Below are positions 55,696 to 64,000 of a stretch of DNA of 64,000 nucleotides, piece by piece (the stretch's first letter is position 1; each line of letters begins with the position of its first letter). The notes under the pieces are model-generated. The model was not told the origin of the DNA. It was given only the letters and a program-made list of their open reading frames with translations, and did not search any database. The translations under genes and the position numbers were made by a program. The stretch lies in contig CP073344.1 of assembly GCA_024397875.1 (NCBI GenBank), positions 1,541,001 to 1,605,000 on the forward strand, written 5' to 3'. The DNA is from Amphritea atlantica (lineage in GTDB: Bacteria; Pseudomonadota; Gammaproteobacteria; Pseudomonadales; Balneatricaceae).

Positions 55696-56424
55696 TTACT
55701 TTCCGCGCAGTATTTTAATCATGTTAATAATGCTTTGCTCCGACGGTTTTTTCCAGCCCTGGTTCTTCAGTTTCTCCAGAACGGCTACCGCTTTGGGCTC
55801 ATCAGCCATGGTTTCAAGCGCTTCCCGCAAACAGCCTGTTTGGTGTTTAAGCTGTGGCGCGATCATCAGCAGGGGAAATGCTTTGCAAAGGTTGCTGCGG
55901 GCCAGAAGGTTAACCGATGTCAGGCTCAGCGATGAGAGCTGATCGATAAAGTTCTTACTCAGTAGAGCATAGGGCAGGTTACCCTGTTGTACCGCTTTAA
56001 GAAGCTGCAGCCAGTTGTCGGCGTTTTCCATCGATGCTGGCCGAATTTGCTTCTGCGTCAGCGTAGTAAGTCCCAGTCGGTTGGCAAAAGTACCTTTAAT
56101 GCCACCCAGCGGGTTATCCTGAATACCATTTAAGCAATGAACTGAGGCTGCCGGTCCAGATACAATCACTACTTCTTCATACACCCCGACAGGCTGCATC
56201 AATGGACTGAAACTGAAATCCCGTATCAGTCTGGGGATAAGCTCAGGAGAACAATAAATGATATCAGCGTGGGGTATTTGTTGGTGAAACTCTTCTGCAG
56301 TGGAGGTGATCAGCGGGCTGACAGTGAGGTTGCAGTGACGACTCAGATAGATTGAAAATTCGTACCAGCGCTCAGAGTCGTGGGCGGTATCATTGGGTGG
56401 CGTCAGAAGCCGGGCTTTATCCAT
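55696..56424 (-). CDS. PhnD-like substrate-binding-fold protein without signal peptide
   Basis: A 242-residue protein resembling the periplasmic-binding PhnD/phosphonate group (ARLLTPPNDTAHDSERWYEF; ADIIYCSPELIPRLI; GVYEEVVIVSGP; GIKGTFANRLG). It has no signal peptide or lipobox and no transporter genes nearby, so it may act in the cytoplasm or as a sensor-like protein. The ATG has no clear ribosome site; no alternative start would add an export signal. It follows proS on the opposite side of a terminator. Confidence 0.65.
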   Translation of the reverse strand: MDKARLLTPPNDTAHDSERWYEFSIYLSRHCNLTVSPLITSTAEEFHQQIPHADIIYCSPELIPRLIRDFSFSPLMQPVGVYEEVVIVSGPAASVHCLNGIQDNPLGGIKGTFANRLGLTTLTQKQIRPASMENADNWLQLLKAVQQGNLPYALLSKNFIDQLSSLSLTSVNLLARSNLCKAFPLLMIAPQLKHQTGCLREALETMADEPKAVAVLEKLKNQGWKKPSEQSIINMIKILRGK

Positions 56425-56485
56425 AAGCAGATACCGGAGCAGAATTTATTGACCGCACAGGGCGACATTGTGAAATACTGGCGTT

Positions 56486-56514
56486 AAAAAAAAGCAGGCC
56501 AGAGGCCTGCTTTT
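56486..56514 (-). terminator. Terminator of proS
   Basis: AAAAAAAAGCAGGCC-AGA-GGCCTGCTTTT; on the minus strand eight Ts follow the stem, five bases after the proS stop. Confidence 0.93.
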
Positions 56515-56518
56515 CGCT

Positions 56519-58240
56519 TTACTTAGTCACCGTGCGCTCGATGAATGCGTTGAGCTCGGCCAGGAGGATCTCCTGTTTATCAGTATCCCGGCGACCTTTG
56601 TACTCCAGAGTGCCGGCTTCGAGACCCCGGTCGGAGATTACGATCCGGTGCGGGATGCCCATCAGCTCCATATCTGCCATCTTAACGCCCGGGCTGACCT
56701 TAGCGCGGTCATCCAGAATAACTTCGTAACCCGCCTGAGTCAGTGCTTCATAGAGCTTGTCAGCCTGTTCACGCACCGCTTCAGACTTCTCATACTTCAG
56801 CGCGACCAGCGCGATAGTGAAAGGTGCGATCGCTTCCGGCCAGGTTATACCGCGGTCATCGTAATTCTGCTCGATAGCTGCCGCTACCACCCGGGTCACA
56901 CCAATACCGTAGCAGCCCATATCCATGGTCACCGCTTTACCATTTTCATCAAGAACATTAGCATTCAGGGCTTTGGCATACTGTTGACCCAACTGGAAAA
57001 TATGGCCTACTTCGATACCGCGGCGGATGATGATTTTACCCTTACCGCACGGACTCGGATCACCTTCCACGACGTTGCGCAGGTCGGCGACTTCCGGCAG
57101 GGCAACATCACGATCCCAGTTGATCCCAAAATAGTGTTTGCCTTCAATATTGGCACCCGCACCAAAGTCAGACATCTGTGCAACGGTACGGTCTATAATG
57201 CAGGGAATCGGCAGATTTACCGGGCCCAGAGACCCCGGACCTGCGCCGATCAGCGCTTTGATCGACTCTTCATCAGCCATCTCCAGAGGCGTTGCAACCT
57301 GTGATAGTTTTTCCGCCTTGATCTCGTTGAGATCATGATCTCCACGCACCAGTAAGGCAACAAACTCTGCATCGCACTCATCAGACGCTTTTACAAACAG
57401 GGTCTTAATGGTTTTTTCGATCGGCAGGCCATGCTGTTCCACCAGTTGGGCGATGGTTTTAGCGTTGGGTGTATCAACCAGTGTCATCGCTTCGGTCGGT
57501 GCGGCACGTTCGCCCGCAGGGGCCAGCGCTTCAGCTTTCTCAATATTCGCTGCGAAGTCACTGCTGTCGGAAAACGCGATATCATCTTCACCGGAATCCG
57601 CCAGAACATGGAATTCATGGGATGAATTGCCGCCAATTGAGCCGTTATCAGCCAGTACCGGACGGTAGTCGAGGCCAATACGGTCAAAGATGTTGCAGTA
57701 GGTCTGATGCATCAGATCATAGGTCTGTTGCAGCGACTCCAGATTGCAATGGAAGGAGTACGCATCCTTCATAATAAACTCACGCGAACGCATGATGCCA
57801 AAGCGTGGCCGAACCTCATCACGGAATTTGGTCTGAATCTGATAGAAGTTTGCAGGCAGCTGCTTATAGCTGTGAATCTCGTTGCGAACCAGATCAGTGA
57901 TCACCTCTTCGTGGGTTGGGCCAACACAGAATTCACGGTTGTGGCGGTCATGCACACGCAGCAGTTCAGGACCATATTTTTCCCAGCGACCGGATTCCTG
58001 CCACAGTTCAGCCGGTTGAATCGCTGGCATCAGCACTTCCTGAGCACCGGACTTATCCATCTCTTCACGCACAATCCGTTCTACTTTACGCAGTGTCCGC
58101 AGACCGGTTGGCAGCCAGTTATAGAGGCCGGCGGCCACTTTACGGACCATTCCTGACCGCAGCATTAGCTGGTGGCTGATAACTTCGGCATCAGACGGGG
58201 TTTCTTTCAGTGTGGCAATCAGAAATTGGCTGGCTCGCAT
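56519..58240 (-). CDS. proS: Prolyl-tRNA synthetase
   Basis: A 573-residue bacterial-type class II synthetase. Motif 1 lies near [20 protein letters not shown], motif 2 in [21 protein letters not shown], the editing (INS) domain occupies about residues 225-400 ([20 protein letters not shown]) and motif 3 is [17 protein letters not shown]; an anticodon-binding domain ends the protein. Start [19 protein letters not shown] matches the family. Monocistronic with a strong terminator. Confidence 0.97.
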   Translation of the reverse strand: MRASQFLIATLKETPSDAEVISHQLMLRSGMVRKVAAGLYNWLPTGLRTLRKVERIVREEMDKSGAQEVLMPAIQPAELWQESGRWEKYGPELLRVHDRHNREFCVGPTHEEVITDLVRNEIHSYKQLPANFYQIQTKFRDEVRPRFGIMRSREFIMKDAYSFHCNLESLQQTYDLMHQTYCNIFDRIGLDYRPVLADNGSIGGNSSHEFHVLADSGEDDIAFSDSSDFAANIEKAEALAPAGERAAPTEAMTLVDTPNAKTIAQLVEQHGLPIEKTIKTLFVKASDECDAEFVALLVRGDHDLNEIKAEKLSQVATPLEMADEESIKALIGAGPGSLGPVNLPIPCIIDRTVAQMSDFGAGANIEGKHYFGINWDRDVALPEVADLRNVVEGDPSPCGKGKIIIRRGIEVGHIFQLGQQYAKALNANVLDENGKAVTMDMGCYGIGVTRVVAAAIEQNYDDRGITWPEAIAPFTIALVALKYEKSEAVREQADKLYEALTQAGYEVILDDRAKVSPGVKMADMELMGIPHRIVISDRGLEAGTLEYKGRRDTDKQEILLAELNAFIERTVTK

Positions 58241-58346
58241 AGATTTTATAAACCTGAAATCGGATAGATAATTTTAGCCGAACATTGTATGTCCCCCTCC
58301 GGCCTGGGACAAGAGTCGGAAAGAAGGAAAAAAGCAGAAAACCGGT

Positions 58347-59768
58347 TTATTCGCCCCCTACACCCAGTTTTTCCAGAATCAGCGGGTCATCAAAGTGGAG
58401 ATTGCCGACAAAGCGGATGGCATGGTCTCCGGGACGCCGTAAAGCCCCGGGGTTGCTGATTCCCATAGGCCAGAATAGCCAGCGTTCCAGTCGTTCAGAG
58501 CCCGGTACGAAGCCCTGCCGGTTGAATATTGAGTGTCGGGCGTCCGCTTTTTTCAGCTGTAGCAAATCGGTGAATGGCTCAAGCTGATACTGTTTAATGT
58601 CAGGGGAGGGCTGATCATTCCTCTGGCTTGCAATGAGCAGATGAGAGTCCGCGGTCAGAGAGATACGTTGGCGGCCTTTGTCGGTGCGTAATACAAAGGT
58701 GGGTTCACGGTAGACACCGCTTTTAGCTGAATAGCTTTGCTCTTTTGGCAGAATAAGACTGTACCAGCAGCCGCACAGATGCACGCTGTCATAGGCCAGA
58801 ATATCGCCGGATTGTGTCAGGTGTACCCGAAACAGAACGGCATCGTGCTGTCCTGCTACCAGATCAAGACTGTTTGCCGGGGGACGTTCAGGAAACCAGA
58901 TAAGATAGTTCAGTTGCAGGGTGATCTGGTTTCGGTAGATGCCATGGCTGATATAGGTAAAGCTGACCGGTTGCTGTATCACGCTGAGTTCATCGTTATC
59001 CCAGTAGGGAGTACCCGGGCGGTTAACCGGTGCATTATCGGGTAATTGCCACAGGGGGGCGTGATATTCAAGCAGCGCCTGCAGCAGGGCAGGCGTGAGT
59101 GAGGGGATGCCCAGACTGTTGCGAGAGACAGAGTTCATATCGGGTGCGGTTGTCGGTGTTGTTGGCGGCCCATAGGTGATCCAGTCACTGTTTTTCAGCT
59201 TTTCCGGTTGTTGATGTAGCCAGTTATGTTCGCGTATGACGCCCTGTTTAAACAGTAAAGCGGTCAGCGGATAGAGCCCGGCAATTCTGGCCAGAGGCTG
59301 ATAGTCGTGGTCTTCGGGTAAGCTTTGCAGCCATTCACGGGTATCATCAGACGTCTGCATCTGGCGTTGCGCCAGCTTCTGGCTGCAGTCATCGATAAAA
59401 CTGTCGGGGTGCGCAACACTGAAGTTGTGCTGCCACTGCTGCAGCTGGGAAGTGGGCAGGAGCCTGCTTTCAAACGTAAGGCTGGTTGCGGCCAGCTGCG
59501 ACATGTTGCTGAGCAGGTCGCTTAACTGTTGTGCACTGAGATCTTGCTGGCGAAAATAGTCAAACAGCCGGTTGCTGCGCAGCCAGGGCGCGCCAGCGAC
59601 CAGTTCCCCCTGCTGAATGCCAGTATATCTCAGACTCAGTTGTTGCAACCCGGTGAGTGCTGAAACGCAGTTGTCGGAGGCCGCTGTTTCGGGCAGTACG
59701 GGTTGCGGATTCAGACTGCATCCTTCAATGAGAAAGACAAACAGCGGAATCAGGATGACCTTGTACAT
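58347..59768 (-). CDS. Large lipoprotein of unknown function
   Basis: A 473-residue protein with a lipoprotein signal (LFVFLIEGC, Cys17), so it is attached to a membrane, probably the outer one. The N-terminal half is helical, with QLSDLLSNMSQLA and a cysteine pair (Cys34, Cys127); the second half is beta-rich, containing YISHGIYRNQITLQLNYLIWFPERPPA and VHLCGCWYSLILP. I do not recognise a named domain. Such proteins occur in Pseudomonas and Oceanospirillales. It is monocistronic as far as visible. Confidence 0.7.
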   Translation of the reverse strand: MYKVILIPLFVFLIEGCSLNPQPVLPETAASDNCVSALTGLQQLSLRYTGIQQGELVAGAPWLRSNRLFDYFRQQDLSAQQLSDLLSNMSQLAATSLTFESRLLPTSQLQQWQHNFSVAHPDSFIDDCSQKLAQRQMQTSDDTREWLQSLPEDHDYQPLARIAGLYPLTALLFKQGVIREHNWLHQQPEKLKNSDWITYGPPTTPTTAPDMNSVSRNSLGIPSLTPALLQALLEYHAPLWQLPDNAPVNRPGTPYWDNDELSVIQQPVSFTYISHGIYRNQITLQLNYLIWFPERPPANSLDLVAGQHDAVLFRVHLTQSGDILAYDSVHLCGCWYSLILPKEQSYSAKSGVYREPTFVLRTDKGRQRISLTADSHLLIASQRNDQPSPDIKQYQLEPFTDLLQLKKADARHSIFNRQGFVPGSERLERWLFWPMGISNPGALRRPGDHAIRFVGNLHFDDPLILEKLGVGGE

Positions 59769-59880
59769 TTACAGTGCTCTCCGGGTATTTTCATGTGTTG
59801 TGTAAGATAGTTGATCTGCTACCTTGGAGCTACTCTCTGCAGGTACTATAATCGCGGCATTCTTTATTCAGGTAAAAAAT

Positions 59881-60387
59881 ATGCAGCTGAAACAGATTAA
59901 TAAAGAGCGTTATAGTAAACACTACAAACAGATTATGATCGGTATCGTAATCCTGCTTGCGACGATAGCGTTATCCGTATCCACTCTGCTGATTCAACTG
60001 ACCGGCAGTCCGGATGGCAGCAATTTCTGGCTCAATGTCAGCGGTGTTGTGGTCGGGGGTATTGTCGTGATTTCGCTCCTGCGTCGTTACCGTCATCATG
60101 AGTATATGTATGAAGTGATCTATGTCTGGGATCTGAAACAGATGCTCAACAAAATCTATCGTAAGCAGAGAAAGATAAAAGCGGCCATTGAGAACGGGGA
60201 CCGGGATGCGATGGTGATCATGAACTGGAGTTATAACGGTTCTGAGCAACTCTATAATCTGGACAACAATACCATCACGATGGAGGATCTGCACCGCTCG
60301 ATGAGAGAGCTGGAGCAGACCATTGAACAGCATGGTTTTAGCGTCACAACCGATGACTTTAGTCCGCAGATGCTGGATAAATTCTGA
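59881..60387 (+). CDS. DUF3087 membrane protein
   Basis: A 168-residue protein with two N-terminal helices (QIMIGIVILLATIALSVSTLLI and NVSGVVVGGIVVISLL) and a soluble helical C-terminal part (VWDLKQMLNKIYRKQRKIKAAI). This matches DUF3087, function unknown. ATG 59881 is used by family start; 19 further residues are open upstream. A strong terminator follows. Confidence 0.8.
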   Translation: MQLKQINKERYSKHYKQIMIGIVILLATIALSVSTLLIQLTGSPDGSNFWLNVSGVVVGGIVVISLLRRYRHHEYMYEVIYVWDLKQMLNKIYRKQRKIKAAIENGDRDAMVIMNWSYNGSEQLYNLDNNTITMEDLHRSMRELEQTIEQHGFSVTTDDFSPQMLDKF

Positions 60388-60403
60388 TAAAAATTCAGTC
60401 AGT

Positions 60404-60429
60404 AAAAAAGGCCTCCAGGGGCCTTTTTT
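60404..60429 (+). terminator. Terminator after the DUF3087 gene
   Basis: AAAAAAGGCC-TCCAGG-GGCCTTTTTT, with the stem extendable outward (CAGTCA / TGACTG). Works in both directions. Confidence 0.92.
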
Positions 60430-60463
60430 ATTGACTGAGTTTTGTCAGTAGATCTGAGCCGTT

Positions 60464-60910
60464 CTACTTTCGAACCGGGCCTTCGGAAAAGCACTCCAGT
60501 TCGCTGCCGGGTTCATACCAGCAGGCGCGGTAGTCGAAAAATATATTGCGACGCGGCCGGACACCCGGATCCTGATCCAGAGTACCAGCCGGAATGGCAA
60601 TGTTGTCGGCACCTTTCACCTCCCAAGGCAGGGATGAGCCACAACGGCTACAGAAACAGGAGGCATAGAACTGAGCTTCAGGCACCTCGTAACGTGTCAC
60701 CAGTTCGGCCCCACTGAGCCAGCTAAACTGATCGGGTTTCACAAACATGAATGAACCATGGGCGCTGCCGGATGTTTTCTGGCAGCGGGAGCAGTGACAG
60801 TATTGAAAGCCGCGGGGTGTTCCGCTGAACTGGTAGCTTACCGCACCACAAAGGCAGCTGCCTTTTACTGTTGCGTCTGTCGCCTTATCTGCGCTGGTTA
60901 TAGTGCTCAT
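60464..60910 (-). CDS. GFA family zinc protein
   Basis: A 148-residue protein of the glutathione-dependent formaldehyde-activating (Gfa/CENP-V) fold. Zinc ligands are CLC (CLCGAVSY), CHCSRC and CFCSRC. True Gfa enzymes bind S-hydroxymethylglutathione, but this broad family has mostly unknown substrates and no glutathione-linked dehydrogenase is nearby. It lies upstream-adjacent to mscS on the same strand (43 bp gap). Confidence 0.88.
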   Translation of the reverse strand: MSTITSADKATDATVKGSCLCGAVSYQFSGTPRGFQYCHCSRCQKTSGSAHGSFMFVKPDQFSWLSGAELVTRYEVPEAQFYASCFCSRCGSSLPWEVKGADNIAIPAGTLDQDPGVRPRRNIFFDYRACWYEPGSELECFSEGPVRK

Positions 60911-60952
60911 AGCCGCTCCACTGTGTTGTTCTGCTGCTGTCAGGTTACCGCA

Positions 60953-61804
60953 TTACAGTACTTTGGGTTCTTCCTCGGGCCGGGACGTTTTCAGTGTGAC
61001 TTCCCGTTGTGGGAATGGAATTTCAACCCCGGCCTCTCTGAATGCAGTGTAAACTGCGCGGTTGATCTGAAACTGTAACTCAAACTGCTGCTTGGTCGGA
61101 ACCCAGTACCGATAGGCAATATTAACCGATGAATCACCGAAATCGGCGATGCCAACCTGAGGGGCCGGGTCCTGAACGATAGCGGGGTTGGCATGCAGTT
61201 GCTGACTGATTAGCCTGATAGCACTGTCAGGACTGGCCGAGTAACTGATGCCGATGGATGCTTCGACAAGGGTATTTTCAAATGAATTGATCAGTACTTC
61301 GCCGACAATATGCTTGTTGGGAATGGTTATAATTTCACCATCCTCAGTTGAAAGCTGGGTATAGGCCAGACGGATCTCTTCAACAACACCACAGACATCA
61401 TTGCAGCGGATCGTATTGCCAACCACAAAAGGGCGGGTGAGGATGATGGTGAAACCGGCACCGTAGTTAGAAAACACGCCCTGGAGCGCCAGCCCGATAC
61501 TGAGGGATATGGCACCGATAGCGGCGATAAAGGGGGCAACACTGATGCCAAACTTACCCAGACAGATCACGGCGACCATGGCGATGAGTAACAGCTTGAC
61601 GGTGCTGCTGATAAAGTTACTCAGTGTGACATCGACATTATGTCTCAGGCAGACCCCGAGGGTCAGCTTGCCAATCCAGCGGGCGATGATGAGGCCGATG
61701 ATCAGAATAATGATCGCACCGATCACCTGAAAACTATAGTTAACAAAGAAATCAATAATCAGGGTGTAAAATTGCGTCAGCGTGGCCAGCTCGTCCTTGA
61801 TCAT
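60953..61804 (-). CDS. Small-conductance mechanosensitive channel, MscS type
   Basis: A 283-residue MscS-family channel with three membrane helices: FQVIGAIIILIIGLIIARWI, SSTVKLLLIAMVAVICLG, and the pore helix SIGLALQGVFSNYGAGFTI, then the beta domain (FVVGNTIRCNDVCGVVEEI) and the C-terminal vestibule. It opens under membrane tension and protects from hypo-osmotic shock. ATG 61804 has AGGAGA eight bases upstream; an in-frame ATG 33 bases earlier does not. Confidence 0.93.
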   Translation of the reverse strand: MIKDELATLTQFYTLIIDFFVNYSFQVIGAIIILIIGLIIARWIGKLTLGVCLRHNVDVTLSNFISSTVKLLLIAMVAVICLGKFGISVAPFIAAIGAISLSIGLALQGVFSNYGAGFTIILTRPFVVGNTIRCNDVCGVVEEIRLAYTQLSTEDGEIITIPNKHIVGEVLINSFENTLVEASIGISYSASPDSAIRLISQQLHANPAIVQDPAPQVGIADFGDSSVNIAYRYWVPTKQQFELQFQINRAVYTAFREAGVEIPFPQREVTLKTSRPEEEPKVL

Positions 61805-61851
61805 GGACGGGTCTCCTGTTTCTGGTGCCTTCATCATGAAGGCAAAGTCAT

Positions 61852-62361
61852 CTAGCTGGCGCAGCGTCGGGAGTCGGATTCACCGCTATCCAGCAACTCA
61901 ATAAATTCGATCAGCTGATCGAGCTGCCTTTCATTGTATACCGGAAATCCGTTTCGCATAAGCTCATCAGCGGTCGCGCCAGACCCCGCCTTTATCGTGC
62001 CGCTGAAGTTGCCATCGTAGACTTCGAGGTTACCACATGAGGGGCTGCGGGATTTGAGCAGAGCGCAACAGCAATCTTCACGTTGTGCTATTTCCAGGGT
62101 TTTCTCGGCGCCCGCGAGAAACTGCGGGGTCACATCTTCGCCCTCATTGCTGGTGATACGCAGGGGGAATTTATCCTGAATTTCTGCGGGAGCGCGCGGG
62201 GTAGGGAGTCCACCTTCCTGCTCCGGGCAAACCGGTACCAGACGTTGTTGTTGCTGCATGCGTTGGATGAAATCGCTATCTATCAGATTGTCTCTGCCGT
62301 CATAACGGACTTTGCAACCTAACAGACATGCACTGATCAGTATTTTATTTTTCTTATTCAT
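61852..62361 (-). CDS. DUF523 domain protein
   Basis: A 169-residue protein with the DUF523 pattern: ILISACLLGCKVRYDG at the N terminus, VPVCPEQEGGLPTPR and the cysteine-rich CCCALLKSRSPSCG. The cysteines (Cys12, 16, 45, 97-99, 109) could bind a metal or iron-sulfur cluster. Homologous domains are found fused to DUF1722 (YbgA). Function unknown. It is divergent from the acyl-CoA dehydrogenase gene. Confidence 0.85.
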   Translation of the reverse strand: MNKKNKILISACLLGCKVRYDGRDNLIDSDFIQRMQQQQRLVPVCPEQEGGLPTPRAPAEIQDKFPLRITSNEGEDVTPQFLAGAEKTLEIAQREDCCCALLKSRSPSCGNLEVYDGNFSGTIKAGSGATADELMRNGFPVYNERQLDQLIEFIELLDSGESDSRRCAS

Positions 62362-62538
62362 AATTCAGTTGGTGCATATGTGTGACTGTTTATAACGGTG
62401 CGGATTCTAACAGTTAATACTTTCAGGGCAATGAAACTAACGCTTAAAGGTGACATTAGTATGATCTGAGGCAGTTTCATTGCCGCATCAGGTCGTTTGA
62501 AACACGAAAATTTTTCAATTTTTTGTTTACGAATCGCG

Positions 62539-62578
62539 CTTATTTGGGGTATATACTTAGGGGAATACCCTTATTTGG
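62539..62578 (+). promoter_or_regulatory. Direct repeat upstream of the acyl-CoA dehydrogenase gene
   Basis: CTTATTTGG occurs at 62539-62547 and again at 62570-62578, 31 bases (about three helical turns) apart, with a TATACT box (62552-62557) and a GGGTAT…ATACCC inverted repeat between. This is a plausible regulator site over a promoter; no particular regulator can be named. Confidence 0.4.
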
Positions 62579-62632
62579 TTCCGGATGATGATTTCCGGGC
62601 GGGGTGCAGATAATAAAAACCAGGAATACCCG

Positions 62633-63790
62633 ATGGATCTGAATCTTACCGAAGAGCAGCAGATGATTCAGGATGCCGCCCGCCGCTATGCGGAGAGTGC
62701 GCTGGCGCCTGTTGCTGAGCAGCTGGATCAAACCAAAGATCGAAACATTCTTACCGGCCACTGCAGAGAGCTCGCCGAGCTGGGCTTTATGGGGCTCAAC
62801 ATCGATGCGCAGTATGGCGGCACTGAAGCGGGAACAGTGGCCTTCAGTCTTGCTATCACCGAGATCGCCCGGGCCTGTGCATCGACTGCTGTCACTATGT
62901 CAGTGACCAACATGGTCGCTGAGGTAATCCAGGTGGTTGGCAGCGAAGAGCAGAAACAGCACTACCTGCCAAAAATCTGTAGTGGTGAATATCTGAGTGG
63001 CAGCTTCTGTCTGACTGAAGCCGGGGCCGGTTCAGACCCGGCTTCGATGCGAACCAAAGCGGTAAAAACTGACAATGGCTGGGCGATTAGCGGCACTAAG
63101 CAGTGGATCACCAGTGCTGAGTTTGCCGGTGTTTTTGTGGTGTGGGCTGTGACCGATCCTGAGGCAAAAAAAGGCAAAGGGATTACCTGTTTTCTGGTGC
63201 CTGCCGATGCTGCCGGGATCACAGTCGGACCTGCTGAGAAGAAGATGGGGCAGCATGGTTCGGCCACCAATGAAGTGCATTTTGATGGCTGTGAAGTCCC
63301 GGATAATGCCATTCTGGGTAAGCTGAATGATGGCTTCAGAATCGCCGTGGCTGAACTGGCAGGCGGACGTATCGGTATCGGATCTCTGGCACTTGGTGTG
63401 GCACAGGCTGCTATGGAATATGCGATCGCCTATACCAAAGAGCGTAAACAGTTTGGCAAGCCAATCGCTGATTTTCAGGGATTGCAATGGATGATTGCTG
63501 ATCGCATGACAGAGCTGGAAGCGGCAAGGTTGCTGTTGATGAGTGCCGCTGACCGGAAACAGCGGGGGCTGAGCTTCGCCAAAGAAGCATCGATGGCAAA
63601 ACTGTTTGCCAGTGAAAAAGCTAATCAGGCCTGTTACACCGCCTTACAGCTGTTGGGAGGCTATGGCTATATGCAGGAATATCCACTGGAGCGGATGACC
63701 CGCGATGTCCGGATCACCTCAATCTATGAGGGCACCAGTGAGGTACAGCGTTTGATTATCGCCCGTGAAATTCTTCAGGCGGCGGGTTGA
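62633..63790 (+). CDS. Acyl-CoA dehydrogenase
   Basis: A 385-residue FAD enzyme that introduces the alpha-beta double bond in an acyl-CoA. N-terminal helices LTEEQQMIQDAARRYAES, FAD/substrate segment CLTEAGAGSDPASMRTKA and KQWITSAEFAG, and the catalytic base Glu366 in IYEGTSEVQRLIIAREIL (the short-/medium-chain position) are all present. ATG 62633 matches the family start, with AGGAAT nine bases before; a longer frame begins at 62585. A CoA-transferase gene follows 8 bp later, suggesting a catabolic operon for a branched or dicarboxylic acid. Confidence 0.94.
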   Translation: MDLNLTEEQQMIQDAARRYAESALAPVAEQLDQTKDRNILTGHCRELAELGFMGLNIDAQYGGTEAGTVAFSLAITEIARACASTAVTMSVTNMVAEVIQVVGSEEQKQHYLPKICSGEYLSGSFCLTEAGAGSDPASMRTKAVKTDNGWAISGTKQWITSAEFAGVFVVWAVTDPEAKKGKGITCFLVPADAAGITVGPAEKKMGQHGSATNEVHFDGCEVPDNAILGKLNDGFRIAVAELAGGRIGIGSLALGVAQAAMEYAIAYTKERKQFGKPIADFQGLQWMIADRMTELEAARLLLMSAADRKQRGLSFAKEASMAKLFASEKANQACYTALQLLGGYGYMQEYPLERMTRDVRITSIYEGTSEVQRLIIAREILQAAG

Positions 63791-63798
63791 GGTCGGTT

Positions 63799-64000
63799 TT
63801 GAAAACACCACTCAAAGGCCTGAAGATACTCGATCTTTCTACTCTGCTACCGGGTCCTTACGCGAGCATGCTGCTGGCTGACCTGGGGGCCGATATTTTG
63901 CGCGTGGAGTCGGCATCCCGGCACGATCTGGTGCGGGGCATGAAGCCTCAGGTCGATGGTCAGTCAGCAGCGTTCAGTTATCTGAACCGAGGCAAACAGT
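63799..64000 (+). CDS. CaiB/BaiF (family III) CoA-transferase, 3' end outside window
   Basis: The first 67 codons of a family III CoA-transferase: LKGLKILDLSTLLPGPYASM, then LLADLGADILRVES and YLNRGKQ, the standard N-terminal signature. The start is TTG 63799, with GAGGT six bases before it overlapping the stop of the acyl-CoA dehydrogenase gene; no ATG is closer. The catalytic aspartate lies beyond the window. The enzyme would activate an acid substrate by CoA transfer, feeding the dehydrogenase upstream. Confidence 0.88.
   Translation, partial: MKTPLKGLKILDLSTLLPGPYASMLLADLGADILRVESASRHDLVRGMKPQVDGQSAAFSYLNRGKQ

Overview
The window is an ordinary stretch of chromosome, about 50% G+C, from a marine-type gammaproteobacterium. 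The gene complement and order (sdhCDAB-sucAB-lpd-sucCD opposite gltA; purM-purN-DUF3108 opposite DUF2066-perM-hda; yihY opposite arsC-wrbA-DUF2069; rmf opposite rlmL-pyrD) resemble Pseudomonas and, more closely in the protein types, aerobic members of the Oceanospirillales (Amphritea/Neptunomonas/Marinobacterium-like). The genus is an inference; no rRNA or tRNA gene lies in the window to settle it. The presence of NhaA, a LysE exporter, HlyU-like and MscS proteins fits a saline habitat.

Layout. 1-4.4 kb: the end of a MoxR/DUF58/DUF4350/DUF4129 membrane-associated AAA+ cluster whose start lies outside the window. 4.4-7.9 kb: an EamA exporter and the indolepyruvate:ferredoxin oxidoreductase pair iorA-iorB. 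8.2-13.5 kb: riboflavin synthase, a TIGR01777 epimerase, a lone BatD, a DUF2835 protein, pyrD and rmf. 14-18.2 kb: the bifunctional 23S rRNA methyltransferase rlmL and an ammonium transporter with nitrogen-control signals. 18.4-31.5 kb: the TCA block, gltA facing sdhCDAB, sucAB, lpd and sucCD, which together carry citrate synthesis and the 2-oxoglutarate to fumarate steps. 31.6-32.9 kb: an intact IS110-family (IS1111 group) insertion sequence sitting in the T-tract of the sucCD terminator. 33-37.4 kb: HlyU-like, MOSC, AraC, LysE, NhaA and a small secreted protein. 37.6-42.8 kb: a DEAD-box helicase, DUF3047, an alkyltransferase-like protein, an ion channel and small proteins leading into the purM-purN operon. 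44.7-49.7 kb: DUF2066, PerM, Hda, an RRM-like protein, a pseudouridine synthase and tcdA. 49.9-52.9 kb: a fused CsdA-CsdE sulfur-transfer enzyme, DUF2069, wrbA and arsC. 53-62.4 kb: yihY, acyP, a lytic transglycosylase, a frameshifted ABM-domain gene, a PhnD-like protein, proS, a large lipoprotein, DUF3087, GFA, MscS and DUF523. The right edge holds an acyl-CoA dehydrogenase and the start of a CaiB/BaiF CoA-transferase, probably a catabolic operon.

The most notable items are not new protein systems. They are: (i) a sucA leader that can fold into two mutually exclusive helices, one of which buries the Shine-Dalgarno; (ii) the IS1111-type element at the sucCD terminator, with a non-coding right end that should encode its guide RNA and that shares nine bases with the insertion site; (iii) a perfect plus-strand terminator between two divergent genes with no gene to terminate, suggesting a small RNA; (iv) a one-base frameshift in an ABM/HmoA-like gene; (v) the CsdA-CsdE fusion facing tcdA. 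I saw no CRISPR array, prophage, tRNA, rRNA or toxin-antitoxin pair.
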